NCBI RefSeq assembly: GCF_900101595.1
Contig: NZ_FMYY01000003.1
Location: 243,889-307,888, forward strand
DNA length: 64,000 bases
Reading direction: 5' to 3'
Source of the DNA: Paenibacillus sp. cl123
GTDB taxonomy: Bacteria; Bacillota; Bacilli; Paenibacillales; NBRC-103111
Shown here: positions 27,343 to 36,916 of the stretch, in pieces
Layout of the letters: each line of letters begins with the position of its first letter
Numbering within the stretch: position 1 is the stretch's first letter
Translations under genes and position numbers: made by a program
Notes under the pieces: model-generated
What the model was told of the DNA's origin: nothing
The model's input: only the letters and a program-made list of their open reading frames with translations
Database searches by the model: none

Positions 27343-27939
27343 TTGAATACGGAACAACACAACCAGCCGCAGAGCGGCGAGCAGCAGACGGATACCAACG
27401 AGCAGGCGGAACGCGCTACATACGAAGCTCCTGAGAGCGAACAAGCGAATTCCGGCCATGCTGAAACTACCCAATCCGATGATGCTGTCCAAGCACAGCT
27501 GGAGGAAGCGAAGAACCAGGCGGAGGAGCATTATCAACGGCTGCTGCGCACTCAAGCGGATTTCGATAACTTCAGAAGACGGACCCAGAAAGAAAAAGAA
27601 GATCAGGCCAAGTATGCATCGCTCAAAGTGATCGAGCAGCTGCTGCCTGTCGTCGATAATTTCGATCGGGCGCTGTCGGCCAGCAAAGAAAATAAGGATT
27701 ACGACGCCCTGGCCAAGGGGATCGATATGATATTCCGCCAACTGGAGCAGGTGCTGACGGCTGAAGGCCTTAAGCCGATGGAAGTTGTCGGCCAGCCGTT
27801 TAACCCGGAGTTCCATCAGGCGATTATGCAGGTGGAGTCGGAAGAGCACGAGGAAGGCATCGTGGTCGAGGAAATTCAGAAGGGCTACCTGTTGAAAGAT
27901 AAAGTACTGCGGCCTGCCATGGTCAAAGTAAGTTCATAA
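27343..27939 (+). CDS. grpE: Nucleotide exchange factor GrpE
   Basis: Releases ADP from DnaK. The 198 residues have an acidic, Gln-rich disordered N-terminus (1-50), the long dimerising coiled coil (about 50-110, HYQRLLRTQADFDNFRRRTQKEKEDQAKYA) and the beta-rich head with NPEFHQAIMQVE. The start is TTG at 27343 with a near-perfect AAGGAGGTGA upstream. It sits 85 bp after the chaperonin gene and 59 bp before dnaK. Confidence 0.97.
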   Translation: MNTEQHNQPQSGEQQTDTNEQAERATYEAPESEQANSGHAETTQSDDAVQAQLEEAKNQAEEHYQRLLRTQADFDNFRRRTQKEKEDQAKYASLKVIEQLLPVVDNFDRALSASKENKDYDALAKGIDMIFRQLEQVLTAEGLKPMEVVGQPFNPEFHQAIMQVESEEHEEGIVVEEIQKGYLLKDKVLRPAMVKVSS

Positions 27940-27998
27940 AGCTAGAGATTTCGACGAGCTCATATTTGTTTTAACCCAAATTAAGGAGGAATTCCCTC

Positions 27999-29834
27999 AT
28001 GAGTAAAGTTATTGGTATCGACCTTGGAACGACGAACTCCTGCGTCGCCGTTATGGAAGGCGGCGAAGCCGTCGTTATTCCCAACGCCGAAGGAAACCGC
28101 ACCACACCGTCCGTCGTAGGCTTCAAGAAAGACGGAGAGCGCGTCGTGGGCGAAACGGCGAAACGCCAGGCTATCACGAACCCGGACCGCACGGTTATTT
28201 CGATCAAGCGCCATATGGGTACGAATCACAAGGAAGTTATCGAAGGCAAAGACTACTCGCCGCAAGAAATTTCCGCGATTATTTTGCAGAAGCTGAAAGC
28301 CGATGCGGAAGCGTATCTCGGACAGACCGTGACGCAAGCCGTTATTACGGTTCCGGCCTACTTCAACGACAGCCAGCGTCAAGCGACCAAAGATGCGGGT
28401 AAAATTGCCGGTCTGGAAGTGCTTCGTATCGTCAACGAGCCTACGGCTGCTGCACTGGCTTACGGTATGGAGAAATCCGAAGATCAGACGATTCTGGTCT
28501 ATGACCTCGGCGGCGGTACGTTCGACGTGTCGATCCTGGAACTTGGAGACGGGTTCTTTGAAGTTAAAGCGACCAGCGGCGATAACAAGCTCGGCGGCGA
28601 CGACTTTGACCAAGTCATCATCGATTACCTGGTAGCAGAATTCAAGAAAGAACATAGCATTGACCTGAGCAAGGATAAAGCGGCCGTTCAACGTCTGAAG
28701 GATGCTGCCGAGAAAGCGAAAAAGGAATTGTCCGGCGTGCTGACGACGACGATCTCCCTGCCGTTCATTACGGTCGTAGACGGCGTGCCGCAGCACTTGG
28801 AGATCAACCTGAGCCGCGCCAAATTCGAAGAGCTGTCCGCCGGTCTGGTCGAGCGCACCTTGGGTCCTACGCGTCAAGCGCTCAGCGATGCAGGGCTGAC
28901 GCCTGACCAAATCAACAAAGTGGTGCTGGTCGGCGGTTCTACCCGGATTCCGGCCGTTCAAGAAGCCGTTAAGCGTCTGACGGGCAAGGAACCTCATAAA
29001 GGCGTGAATCCGGATGAAGTTGTAGCGCTTGGCGCAGCCGTCCAGGCGGGCGTATTGACAGGCGATGTCAAAGATGTCGTATTGCTGGACGTTACTCCTC
29101 TGTCGCTCGGTATCGAAACGGCAGGCGGCGTGTTCACGAAGATGATCGACCGCAACACGACGATTCCTACGACGAAATCCCAGGTGTTTACGACATATGC
29201 CGACAACCAGCCAAGCGTAGAAATCCACGTCCTGCAAGGCGAGCGTGCGATGGCTGCCGACAACAAGACGCTCGGCCGCTTTATTCTTGGCGACATTCCG
29301 ACGGCTCCGCGCGGCATCCCGCAGATCGAAGTTACCTTCGATATCGATGCCAACGGGATCGTGAACGTATCCGCTCTGGATAAAGGTACGGGCAAAAGCC
29401 AGAAAATTACGATCACTTCCTCCAGCGGCTTGTCCGACGAAGAGATCGACCGCATGATGAAGGATGCCGAATCCCATGCCGAAGAAGACCGCAAGCGCAA
29501 AGAAGTCGTAGAAGCTCGCAACAACGCGGATCAGCTTGTATATTCGGTTGACAAAACGATCAAGGATCTCGGCGATAAGGTAGATCAAGCAGAGATCGAC
29601 AAAGCCAATGAAGCCAAAGAAAAGCTCAAGAAGGCGCTTGAAGGCGACAATCTGGATGAAATCAAAGCAGCCAGCGAAGAGCTGACGCAAATTGTGCAGC
29701 AGTTGTCCGTCAAGCTCTACGAGCAAGCGGCTCAAGCGCAAGGCGCGGGCGAAGCGGGCGGCGAGCCGCAAGGCGCTTCCAAGAAAGACAATGTAGTCGA
29801 TGCCGATTATGAAGTTGTAGACGACAAGAAGTAA
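27999..29834 (+). CDS. dnaK: Chaperone protein DnaK (Hsp70)
   Basis: A 611-residue ATP-dependent chaperone. The N-terminal ATPase domain (about 1-360) begins [22 protein letters not shown] and contains [15 protein letters not shown] and [13 protein letters not shown]. The substrate-binding domain (about 370-510) follows, then a helical lid. The C-terminus ends [11 protein letters not shown], the usual Firmicutes EEVD-like tail. It lacks the loop found in Gram-negative DnaK, as is typical of Gram-positive bacteria. ATG 27999 follows AAGGAGGAA. Codon choice is more biased than in neighbouring genes, as expected for an abundant protein. Confidence 0.99.
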   Translation: MSKVIGIDLGTTNSCVAVMEGGEAVVIPNAEGNRTTPSVVGFKKDGERVVGETAKRQAITNPDRTVISIKRHMGTNHKEVIEGKDYSPQEISAIILQKLKADAEAYLGQTVTQAVITVPAYFNDSQRQATKDAGKIAGLEVLRIVNEPTAAALAYGMEKSEDQTILVYDLGGGTFDVSILELGDGFFEVKATSGDNKLGGDDFDQVIIDYLVAEFKKEHSIDLSKDKAAVQRLKDAAEKAKKELSGVLTTTISLPFITVVDGVPQHLEINLSRAKFEELSAGLVERTLGPTRQALSDAGLTPDQINKVVLVGGSTRIPAVQEAVKRLTGKEPHKGVNPDEVVALGAAVQAGVLTGDVKDVVLLDVTPLSLGIETAGGVFTKMIDRNTTIPTTKSQVFTTYADNQPSVEIHVLQGERAMAADNKTLGRFILGDIPTAPRGIPQIEVTFDIDANGIVNVSALDKGTGKSQKITITSSSGLSDEEIDRMMKDAESHAEEDRKRKEVVEARNNADQLVYSVDKTIKDLGDKVDQAEIDKANEAKEKLKKALEGDNLDEIKAASEELTQIVQQLSVKLYEQAAQAQGAGEAGGEPQGASKKDNVVDADYEVVDDKK

Positions 29835-29860
29835 GCTGCTGTCGTACAATAGAAGAGTGC

Positions 29861-29955
29861 GCTCCGAAAGCCTCGGCTTTCGGAGCCGGCTCTGATCAGG
29901 CAGCGTCTGCGTATACGGAGTGCCTAGAAGTCAAAGCCGGCAGCGGCTTTGACTT
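29861..29955 (+). other. Two strong hairpins in the dnaK-dnaJ spacer
   Basis: The first has 12-base arms, GCTCCGAAAGCC (29861-29872) and its complement (29875-29886). The second has 12-base arms, AAGTCAAAGCCG (29928-29939) and CGGCTTTGACTT (29944-29955). Neither has a proper T tract. They fill much of the 200-bp gap between dnaK and dnaJ and could attenuate transcription or set mRNA processing, lowering DnaJ relative to DnaK. Confidence 0.65.
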
Positions 29956-30034
29956 TCGGCTTTCCTACCCGGATCAGGAACAAGACGTCCGTGGGGACGC
30001 CGCTTAACGGAAGGCTAGGGAGTGGGAGTGAAGG

Positions 30035-31147
30035 ATGAGTAAACGCGATTTCTATGAAGTGCTGGGGGTTGGCAAGGACGCTTCGCAAGAAGATATCAAG
30101 AAGGCTTACCGCAAGCTGGCCCGTCAATATCACCCTGACGTGAACAAGGCGGATGACGCCGAGTCCAAGTTCAAAGAGGCAAAGGAAGCCTACGATGTGC
30201 TGAGCGACGATCAGAAGAAAGCCCAATACGACCGCTTCGGCCACGTTGATCCTAACCAGGGCATGGGCGGCGGCGCGGATTTCGGAGGCGGGTTCGGCGA
30301 TCTGTTCGATATGTTCTTCGGAGGCGGCGGCCAACGTCGCAATCCGAATGCGCCTCAGCGGGGCAACGATCTGCAGTATACCTTGACCATCGAGTTCAAG
30401 GAAGCGGTATTCGGCAAAAAAACCGATATCGTCATTCCGCGCACGGAAACCTGCGATACTTGTCATGGCAGCGGAGCGAAGCCGGGCACGAAGCCGGATA
30501 CCTGCGGAGTTTGTCACGGCTCCGGTCAGCAGGAGGTTGTGCAAAACACCGCATTCGGCCGCATCGTCAACCGCCGGGTCTGTTCGGCCTGCCAAGGCCA
30601 GGGCAAGATTATCAAGGACAAATGCGGAACCTGCCATGGCGCGGGGAAGGTCAAGAAGCAGCGCACGATCAACCTGAACATTCCGGCGGGAGTCGACGAC
30701 GGCGCTCAACTGCGGGTGACAGGTGAAGGAGAAGGCGGACTGCGCGGCGGTCCGGCAGGCGATCTGTACGTCGTCATCCGCGTGAAGGCGCATGAATTTT
30801 TCGAGCGCGAAGGCGACGATATTTACTGCGAGGTCCCGCTCACATTCGCACAGGCTGCGCTTGGCGATGAGATCGAGATTCCGACGCTGACCGAGAAGGT
30901 GAAGCTGAAGATTCCGGCAGGCACGCAGACCGATACGTATTTCCGCTTGAAGGGCAAGGGCGTCCCGCATCTGCGGGGCTACGGGCAAGGCGATCAGCAC
31001 GTGAAGGTCGTCGTGGTCACGCCTACATCCATGAACGAAGAACAACGGGAGCTGCTGCGCGAGTTCAGCCGGTTGAGCGGCGAGCATACGCATGAGCAAA
31101 ACCAATCGATTTTCGAACGTATGAAGAAAGCCTTCTTGGGCGACTAG
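30035..31147 (+). CDS. dnaJ: Chaperone protein DnaJ (Hsp40)
   Basis: Co-chaperone that stimulates the DnaK ATPase. The 370 residues have the J domain (1-70, with the HPD motif in RQYHPDVNK), a Gly/Phe-rich segment (about 75-110), four zinc repeats ([36 protein letters not shown]; about 145-210) and the C-terminal substrate domain. It starts at ATG 30035, after GGGAGTGGGAGTGAAGG. It is the last gene of the CIRCE operon, closed by a large palindromic terminator. Confidence 0.98.
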   Translation: MSKRDFYEVLGVGKDASQEDIKKAYRKLARQYHPDVNKADDAESKFKEAKEAYDVLSDDQKKAQYDRFGHVDPNQGMGGGADFGGGFGDLFDMFFGGGGQRRNPNAPQRGNDLQYTLTIEFKEAVFGKKTDIVIPRTETCDTCHGSGAKPGTKPDTCGVCHGSGQQEVVQNTAFGRIVNRRVCSACQGQGKIIKDKCGTCHGAGKVKKQRTINLNIPAGVDDGAQLRVTGEGEGGLRGGPAGDLYVVIRVKAHEFFEREGDDIYCEVPLTFAQAALGDEIEIPTLTEKVKLKIPAGTQTDTYFRLKGKGVPHLRGYGQGDQHVKVVVVTPTSMNEEQRELLREFSRLSGEHTHEQNQSIFERMKKAFLGD

Positions 31148-31150
31148 AGG

Positions 31151-31206
31151 GCAGAAAGACAAGGAAAAGACGGCAGAGCTCTGCCGTCTTTTCCTTGTCT
31201 TTCTGC
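31151..31206. terminator. 56-bp perfect palindrome after dnaJ
   Basis: Bases 31151-31178 and 31179-31206 are exact reverse complements with no spacer (centre GAGCTC). Each arm includes a purine or pyrimidine run (GGAAAAGA / TCTTTTCC). As RNA it forms a very long stem and should terminate from either side. It begins four bases after the dnaJ stop codon. Confidence 0.85.
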
Positions 31207-31269
31207 ATATTTGGACTGATTATGCGGACAATAGGAAGGTTCGTAACTTGGAGAAAGGAGACTTGCCTT

Positions 31270-31425
31270 ATGAAGCAGCAGCGGGAAAATCAACCGATGC
31301 CCAGCGCTAAGAATGAGGATGTGGAATTCTCGAAGGAGCTGGCGGATGCAGTGGATCTGGAGGCCGCGGAGCGTGCGGCGCAAGCCGATGCGCGCCAAGA
31401 GCGCGCTTCCGAAGACACGAACTGA
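31270..31425 (+). CDS. YfhD family small protein
   Basis: A 51-residue, strongly charged protein. Its core, EDVEFSKELADAVDLEAAERAAQADARQ, carries the VEFSxELAD...DLEA pattern that I associate with the YfhD family of Bacillales. The function is unknown. ATG 31270 has GAAAGGAG upstream. It is followed 48 bases later by another small gene. Confidence 0.7.
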   Translation: MKQQRENQPMPSAKNEDVEFSKELADAVDLEAAERAAQADARQERASEDTN

Positions 31426-31473
31426 GTGTGCGTAAGCCAAAGGAAAGAAACGGATAAGGAATGAGGCGCAGAT

Positions 31474-31665
31474 ATGTCGGATAAGGGAATTACCGCTTCC
31501 TTCGGTTCCCCGGAGGAAGCGCTCAGCTGTATATCCAAGCTGCAGGCTTTGCGTGCGGCCGATCTGCAGATTGACCACAGTCAGCTCCAATTGACGGGCG
31601 CTGTGAACGAATCGGCCTACGACCAGGCGCTTCGCGTCATCCGTGAAGCGGGCGGCAGCGTCTGA
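31474..31665 (+). CDS. Small hypothetical protein
   Basis: A 63-residue protein that I do not recognise. It begins MSDKGITASFGSPEEALSCISKLQALRA and ends with AYDQALRVIREAGGSV, suggesting a small alpha/beta fold like those that pair two short ferredoxin-like halves. A weak AAGGAATGAGG precedes ATG 31474. A terminator follows, so it probably ends the unit with the YfhD-like gene. Confidence 0.55.
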   Translation: MSDKGITASFGSPEEALSCISKLQALRAADLQIDHSQLQLTGAVNESAYDQALRVIREAGGSV

Positions 31666-31687
31666 GCGGTAACCCGCTTATGTGACA

Positions 31688-31732
31688 ACGGCTCCGCGGC
31701 TATGAGATTACTCAAGCCGGGAGCCGTTTTTC
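31688..31732 (+). terminator. Terminator between convergent small genes
   Basis: ACGGCTCC and GGAGCCGT form an 8-bp stem around a 24-base loop, followed by TTTTTCT. The minus-strand membrane protein gene ends within it. Confidence 0.65.
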
Positions 31733-32188
31733 TCTGAAAAACCAGAGGCAGAATAAACGCGAGAGCATGAGGGTTATCAATAAGCTTAGCCAAGTCCAAT
31801 ACCAAGTCCATTGATGGTACCGGATCAGGTGGAGGGTTTTGGAATGCTCCAGCATAGCCTCCACGATCGTTATGGTCGTAGCGTATGTCATGGCGTAGCC
31901 CAATTGAAAGAGAAGCGACCGGTGACCCGGAAACCTGCTGTTGAATACGGCGCAGACCGTCGGGTAAGCGAAATATTCGAACGTGAAGCTGGCCCGGTTT
32001 ACATCCGCGAAAAAACGGACCGGATACTCCAGCCAGCCTTTCTCCACGACATAGAGGCCGGTGGCCCAGGTAATCATCTGCTTGAACAAAAAAGCGGCGT
32101 GCGCGACGCGTCTCCTGTTCTTCGGTACGGCAAATATCAACAGACTGGCGGAAACGGCCCATACTGCGTAAAGTACGAGATACTCCAT
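31712..32188 (-). CDS. Small polytopic membrane protein (CBO0543-like), copy 2
   Basis: A 158-residue membrane protein with four or five hydrophobic segments and an aromatic motif near the end (YHQWTWYWTWLSLLITLMLSRLFCLWFF). It shares length, order and the WYWTW...WFFR motif with the gene just upstream, so the two are tandem paralogues. The plan matches the CBO0543 family found in spore-formers, whose function is unknown. The start at 32188 follows AGAGGAG. A longer frame extends to 32377, but it overlaps the neighbouring gene and has no signal. Confidence 0.7.
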   Translation of the reverse strand: MEYLVLYAVWAVSASLLIFAVPKNRRRVAHAAFLFKQMITWATGLYVVEKGWLEYPVRFFADVNRASFTFEYFAYPTVCAVFNSRFPGHRSLLFQLGYAMTYATTITIVEAMLEHSKTLHLIRYHQWTWYWTWLSLLITLMLSRLFCLWFFREKRLPA

Positions 32189-32196
32189 GCGGCGTC

Positions 32197-32682
32197 TTAC
32201 TCCTCTTGATGGCTTATGAATGCGGAAGATCGAAAAAACCAGCAGCAATAATACCGGGTTGCCAGAAATTGTACCAGAAAGACAAGCCAGGTCCAGTACC
32301 AGGCATAATTTTCGTAGCGGACGAGATTCGTATAAGTGGCGAGCAGCAAGTCGATGACCGTCGCGGCTGTTACACAAGTTATTAAAGATTTCCAGTTTAT
32401 GCGGCTTTGATTCATTGGTTCCCTGATCACATAAAGAGCGCAGAAAAAGGGATAAAAGAAATATTCGGTCGTGACCAGAAGATCCGTCGCCTTGGGAAAC
32501 TCGCGGACCGGAAACTGGATCAGATCATGACGGCTGTGGAGCAGAGATGAGACCCACAACAAAGCCTGACAAAACAATAATGCGATAGCGGCAATCCGAA
32601 CCTTGCGCCGGGGAATCATTATAACAGCAAGAACGACGCTTAGTCCCCATAAGAGTATAAGTACGAAGCGGTCTAATGTCAT
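32197..32682 (-). CDS. Small polytopic membrane protein (CBO0543-like), copy 1
   Basis: A 161-residue membrane protein with about five hydrophobic segments. It contains FPVREFPKATDLLVTTEYFFYPF and YAWYWTWLVFLVQFLATRYYCCWFF, which align with PVRFFADVNRASFTFEYFAYP and YWTWLSLLITLMLSRLFCLWFF of the downstream copy. The stop lies eight bases before the next start, so they form one operon. The function is unknown. Confidence 0.7.
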   Translation of the reverse strand: MTLDRFVLILLWGLSVVLAVIMIPRRKVRIAAIALLFCQALLWVSSLLHSRHDLIQFPVREFPKATDLLVTTEYFFYPFFCALYVIREPMNQSRINWKSLITCVTAATVIDLLLATYTNLVRYENYAWYWTWLVFLVQFLATRYYCCWFFRSSAFISHQEE

Positions 32683-32851
32683 GAAGGAAGCTCCTAGTCT
32701 TGAATTGGCTCGTTATCTTAATTGGATCCATTCCGGCTTAGGATGATCAGCGGCCGCACCCTTTATGCAAACCCGGTTTATTTTACCCATACCTCTAATT
32801 GTTGTATACTAGGGGTTATGCGTGAGTTAAGCAGATAGGGGAGGAAAACCG

Positions 32852-33826
32852 GTGCGTTGGCATGAAATTACGGTACATACAACAGAAGAAGCGATCGAAA
32901 TGATCTCCAACTTTATACACGAGCTGGGCGCGGGAGGCGTCTCCATCGAGGAGTCCGGCACCTTAAACAAACAGCGGGATACGTCGCTCGGGCAGTGGTA
33001 TGAGCTGCCTCTGAACGATATTCCCGAAGGCCGCGCGGAGATCAAGGGCTATTTTGCCGAAGGAACGGATACGGCAGCCGTGCTCGCTGACCTGAAGGCT
33101 GCTGTAGAGCGGCTGGCCGAATACGATATCGATACCGGCAGCCCCGTTTACGAATGGAAAGAAGTGGATGACGAAGACTGGGCCACGGCATGGAAGCAAT
33201 ACTTCAAGCCGCTGCGCGTGTCGGATCGTCTGACGATCAAGCCGACCTGGGAAGAGTACGAAGCGGGCGAAGGCGAGATCATCCTGGAGCTTGATCCGGG
33301 CATGGCGTTCGGCACGGGAACTCATGCGACGACGGCCTTATGTCTTAGGACGCTTGAGAAGGTCATCCAAGGCGGCGAACATGTTATCGACGTCGGCACG
33401 GGCTCCGGCATTTTGGCTATCGCAGCGGCCAAGCTGGGGGCCCGCCATGTGCTGGCTCTTGATCTGGACCCGGTATCGGTGTCCAGCGCGACGGAGAATA
33501 CACTGCTGAACGGCTTGCAGGATCGCATTACCATCAAGCTGAGCGATCTGCTGCAGGTGCTGAACGAGACGCGTGTAGCCGGCTCATCCGCGCTTGGCGT
33601 CCAGCTGCCTGTGCAGGTTGTCGTAGCGAATATTTTGGCCGAGATTATTATGCTGTTCATCCAGGATGTATACGATGCGCTGGAGTCCGGCGGAACCTAT
33701 ATCGTGTCTGGCATCATCAAAAGCAAGCAGGAGACGGTACAGGACGGGCTGACCGCGGCCGGCTTTACCGTGACCGAGGTGAACGAGGATCAGGATTGGG
33801 TAGTGCTCGTCGCCAGAAAGCCGTAG
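32852..33826 (+). CDS. prmA: Ribosomal protein L11 methyltransferase
   Basis: SAM-dependent enzyme that trimethylates L11 residues. The 324 residues have the PrmA N-terminal substrate-recognition domain (about 1-90) and a Rossmann methyltransferase core with VIDVGTGSGILAIAAAKLGA near 175-195 and VVANILAEII near 250. The start is GTG 32852 (MRWHEITVHTTEEA), with GGGGAGG upstream. The gene usually sits downstream of dnaJ in Bacillales, as here. The next gene starts eight bases after the stop. Confidence 0.96.
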   Translation: MRWHEITVHTTEEAIEMISNFIHELGAGGVSIEESGTLNKQRDTSLGQWYELPLNDIPEGRAEIKGYFAEGTDTAAVLADLKAAVERLAEYDIDTGSPVYEWKEVDDEDWATAWKQYFKPLRVSDRLTIKPTWEEYEAGEGEIILELDPGMAFGTGTHATTALCLRTLEKVIQGGEHVIDVGTGSGILAIAAAKLGARHVLALDLDPVSVSSATENTLLNGLQDRITIKLSDLLQVLNETRVAGSSALGVQLPVQVVVANILAEIIMLFIQDVYDALESGGTYIVSGIIKSKQETVQDGLTAAGFTVTEVNEDQDWVVLVARKP

Positions 33827-33834
33827 GTGGCTGA

Positions 33835-34524
33835 ATGGATTGGAACTCTTTCCTGGCTTATCCGGTCGACGAACTGCCATTCGTCTTTCTCGTCCTGCTG
33901 CTGGCGTTCACCGTGCATGAATTTGCGCATGCGTATGTGGCGGACAAATTCGGCGATCCGACGCCCCGCGCCATGGGCCGGCTTACGCTGAACCCGCGCG
34001 TTCATCTGGACTGGCTGGGGATGATCTTCTTCCTGATCGTCGGCATCGGCTGGGCGAGACCGGTGCTCGTTAACCGGGCCCGCTTCAAGAATCCGCGAGC
34101 GATGGGCATCGCCGTGTCGTTCGCGGGGCCCTTCAGCAACCTCGTGCTTGGCTTTATCAGCCTGGTTATCATGTATATGGTGCATAATTACGGCTGGCTC
34201 GGCGGCATGAGCGCGGGCATGGCGATGGCCATCTCGACCTTCCTGAAATATATGGTCGTTCAGAACATCTTTCTCTTTATCCTGAATTTGATTCCTTTCC
34301 CGCCGCTCGACGGCTACCGGATTCTGGAGGATTTGCTGCCCGTTAGCTGGGCTATCAAGCTGCAGCAGGTGCAGCAGTGGCTGTTTTACGCGGTGCTGCT
34401 TATGTTCTTCATTCCGCCGCTGCGCGCGGTGACGCTCGGTCCGATTTTCGCCCTTCAGTACGATATTTTGGGAGCCTTCATGAGGGTGCTGACCCCTATT
34501 TTCGGACCGCTGGGCGGGCTTTGA
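33835..34524 (+). CDS. Site-2 protease family (M50) metalloprotease
   Basis: A 229-residue integral membrane zinc metalloprotease homologue. The zinc motif HEFAH lies in FTVHEFAHAYVADKFG (about 28-33), and the second ligand motif is LNLIPFPPLDGYRILED (about 150-166). Six hydrophobic segments fit the short group related to B. subtilis YwhC rather than SpoIVFB, which has a CBS domain. Substrates are unknown. It is probably co-transcribed with prmA. Confidence 0.9.
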   Translation: MDWNSFLAYPVDELPFVFLVLLLAFTVHEFAHAYVADKFGDPTPRAMGRLTLNPRVHLDWLGMIFFLIVGIGWARPVLVNRARFKNPRAMGIAVSFAGPFSNLVLGFISLVIMYMVHNYGWLGGMSAGMAMAISTFLKYMVVQNIFLFILNLIPFPPLDGYRILEDLLPVSWAIKLQQVQQWLFYAVLLMFFIPPLRAVTLGPIFALQYDILGAFMRVLTPIFGPLGGL

Positions 34525-34595
34525 GGACATAAGAGCATCTATAGCCTTGTGGTAAGGCTTGGACTGGTATTTTAACTGAAAAACGTGTAAGATGA

Positions 34596-34641
34596 AGGTT
34601 GACCGTTCTACGTAATTTGTAAAACGGTCTCACCTTTTTTT
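34596..34641 (+). terminator. Terminator upstream of rsmE
   Basis: AAGGT-GACCGTT pairs with AACGGTC-ACCTT, with a small internal loop, followed by a run of T's. It separates the prmA/protease unit from rsmE and runs to within a few bases of the rsmE start. Confidence 0.8.
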
Positions 34642-34660
34642 TGTGAAAGCGATGGTTGCG

Positions 34661-35485
34661 ATGCAAAGATATTTCATTCAGCCGGCAAGTTTCTCGGCTG
34701 ATCATGTGACGATAACGGGCGATGACGCCCATCATTTGATTCGCGTTATGCGCGCCAAGGCCGGCGATCGCGTAATCGTCAGCGACGGTTGCGGACGGGA
34801 AGCCGTCGCTGTGCTCCGCTCGCTCGAGGCCGGCGAGGTAACGGCCGCTGTGGAACAGTGGCTGCCGCCGGACAAGGAGCCGCGCGTGGATGTATGGATT
34901 GCCCAAAGCCTGCCGAAGGGCGACAAGATGGAGCTGGTGATTCAGAAGGGGACGGAGATCGGGGCGGCCCGCTTCATCCCCTTCTCCTCGGAGCGGACGG
35001 TTGTCCAATGGGATGCGAAGAAGGAAGGCAAACGGCTCGAGCGCTGGCAGAAAATCGCCAAGGAAGCAGCAGAGCAGGCCCACCGCAGCTGCATTCCGGC
35101 AGTGGAGTCCGTGCAGAGTTGGAAGGGACTGCTGAAGCTTGCGGCCGAAGCGGACGCCGCCTGGTTCTGCTATGAGAAGCAGGATGCGCAGGAGCTTCGC
35201 AGCTTGATCAAGTCGGCTCTGCGGAAGACGCAAGTGAGCGCCGCTGAGACCGGGGAGGGCGTGCAAGCGCCCAAGCCGCACGGGACGCAGGAGGAGAGCC
35301 GTCCGAAGCTGCTCGTGATCGTAGGCCCTGAGGGAGGCTTCAGCGAGCGCGAGGCCGCTGAGGCGGAGCAAGCCGGGTGCAGGCCCGTATCGCTGGGCAA
35401 ACGGATTCTGCGCACGGAGACGGCCGCAATGGTCGGTTTAACGTGCATTTTATATGAAGCCGGAGAAATGGGAGGAGACGAATAG
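34661..35485 (+). CDS. rsmE: 16S rRNA (uracil-1498-N3)-methyltransferase
   Basis: SPOUT-class methyltransferase. The N-terminal PUA-like domain starts MQRYFIQPASFSADHVTITGDDAHHLIRVMR. The C-terminal knot has LVIVGPEGGFSEREAAEA and SLGKRILRTETAAM, which bind SAM. About 25 poorly conserved residues (SAAETGEGVQAPKPHGTQEE) are inserted before the knot. The start is uncertain: GTG 34643 gives six more residues, and ATG 34661 matches the family N-terminus; neither has a good ribosome-binding site. mtaB begins at the base after the stop codon. Confidence 0.93.
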   Translation: MQRYFIQPASFSADHVTITGDDAHHLIRVMRAKAGDRVIVSDGCGREAVAVLRSLEAGEVTAAVEQWLPPDKEPRVDVWIAQSLPKGDKMELVIQKGTEIGAARFIPFSSERTVVQWDAKKEGKRLERWQKIAKEAAEQAHRSCIPAVESVQSWKGLLKLAAEADAAWFCYEKQDAQELRSLIKSALRKTQVSAAETGEGVQAPKPHGTQEESRPKLLVIVGPEGGFSEREAAEAEQAGCRPVSLGKRILRTETAAMVGLTCILYEAGEMGGDE

Positions 35486-36916
35486 ATGTCAACAGTCGCT
35501 TTTCACACGCTGGGCTGTAAAGTGAACTTCTATGATACGGAAGCGATCTGGCAGTTATTCAAGCATGAAGGCTATGAGCAGGTTGATTTTGAATCGACCG
35601 CCGATATTTATGTGATTAACACCTGTACGGTGACGAATACGGGCGATAAAAAAAGCCGGCAAATGATTCGCCGGGCCATCCGGCGCAATCCGGAGGCGAT
35701 CGTGGCGGTGACCGGCTGCTACGCCCAGACCTCTCCGGCCGAGATTCTCGCTATTCCCGGCGTAGATATTGTGATCGGCACCCAGGACCGGGACAAGATT
35801 TTGTCCTATGTGCAGCAGCTGCAGGCCGAGCGCCAGCCGATCAACGCGGTGCGCAACATCATGAAAACCCGGGCCTTCGAGGAGCTGGATGTGCCGGACT
35901 TTGCGGACCGGACGCGCGCGTTTCTGAAGATTCAGGAAGGCTGCAACAACTTCTGTACGTTCTGCATCATCCCATGGTCCCGCGGCCTGATGCGCAGCCG
36001 TGAGCCGCAAAGCGTATTGAACCAAGCGCGGATGCTGGTCGAAGCGGGCTACCAGGAGATTGTGCTGACGGGTATTCATACGGGCGGATATGGCGAGGAT
36101 ATGGAGGACTACAGTCTGGCCAAGCTTCTGTGGGATCTGGACAAGGTCGAGGGGCTGAAGCGGATTCGGATCAGCTCGATCGAAGCCAGTCAGATTACGG
36201 ATGAGGTGCTGGAGGTGCTGCAGCATTCGGAGAAGATGTGCCGTCATCTGCATATCCCGCTGCAGGCGGGACATGACGAGGTGCTGAAGCGGATGCGCCG
36301 CAAGTATACGACGGCCGAATTCGCCGCCAAGATCGAGCATATTCACCGGATTATGCCGGGCGTGGCGATCACGACGGATGTGATCGTCGGTTTCCCGGGC
36401 GAGACGGAGGAGATGTTCCGGGACGGCTACCGGTTCATGGAACGGATGGGCTTCTCGGAAATGCATGTGTTCCCATACTCCAAACGGACCGGAACGCCGG
36501 CAGCGCGGATGGAGGATCAGGTGGACGAGGAAGTCAAAAACACCCGTGTTCACGAGCTGATCGATCTCTCGGAACGGCTGCAGCTTGCTTATGCCGAGCG
36601 TTTCGTGGGCGAGGTGCTGGAAGTCATCCCCGAACGCGACTTCAAGGGGGAGCCGGACAGCGGCTTGATCATGGGATACTCGGACAATTACTTGTCTGTC
36701 GTGTTTGAAGGCCAGTCCGACTGGGTCGGACAAGTATGCCGGGTGCGGGTAACCGAAGCAGGCGTCAATGAATGCCGCGGAGAGCTGATCGGGGTTCCGA
36801 TGCCTGCGGCGGCTGCGGGAAGAGGCGGGTTAAAGCTGGCTGCCTCCATTTCCGTCTCCGGGGGAAGCAGCGACTCTATCCCGGGACAAGCGCAAGCAGC
36901 GAAGGCAATCGTATAA
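35486..36916 (+). CDS. mtaB: tRNA t6A37 methylthiotransferase MtaB
   Basis: Radical SAM enzyme that converts t6A37 to ms2t6A37 in tRNA. The 476 residues have the N-terminal MTTase domain with three cluster Cys (in TLGCKVNFYD, INTCTVTN and VTGCYAQ), the radical SAM motif CNNFCTFCIIPWSRG near 152, and a TRAM domain at about 370-435. The final about 35 residues (AAAAGRGGLKLAASISVSGGSSD...) are a low-complexity tail. It follows rsmE without a gap. Confidence 0.95.
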   Translation: MSTVAFHTLGCKVNFYDTEAIWQLFKHEGYEQVDFESTADIYVINTCTVTNTGDKKSRQMIRRAIRRNPEAIVAVTGCYAQTSPAEILAIPGVDIVIGTQDRDKILSYVQQLQAERQPINAVRNIMKTRAFEELDVPDFADRTRAFLKIQEGCNNFCTFCIIPWSRGLMRSREPQSVLNQARMLVEAGYQEIVLTGIHTGGYGEDMEDYSLAKLLWDLDKVEGLKRIRISSIEASQITDEVLEVLQHSEKMCRHLHIPLQAGHDEVLKRMRRKYTTAEFAAKIEHIHRIMPGVAITTDVIVGFPGETEEMFRDGYRFMERMGFSEMHVFPYSKRTGTPAARMEDQVDEEVKNTRVHELIDLSERLQLAYAERFVGEVLEVIPERDFKGEPDSGLIMGYSDNYLSVVFEGQSDWVGQVCRVRVTEAGVNECRGELIGVPMPAAAAGRGGLKLAASISVSGGSSDSIPGQAQAAKAIV

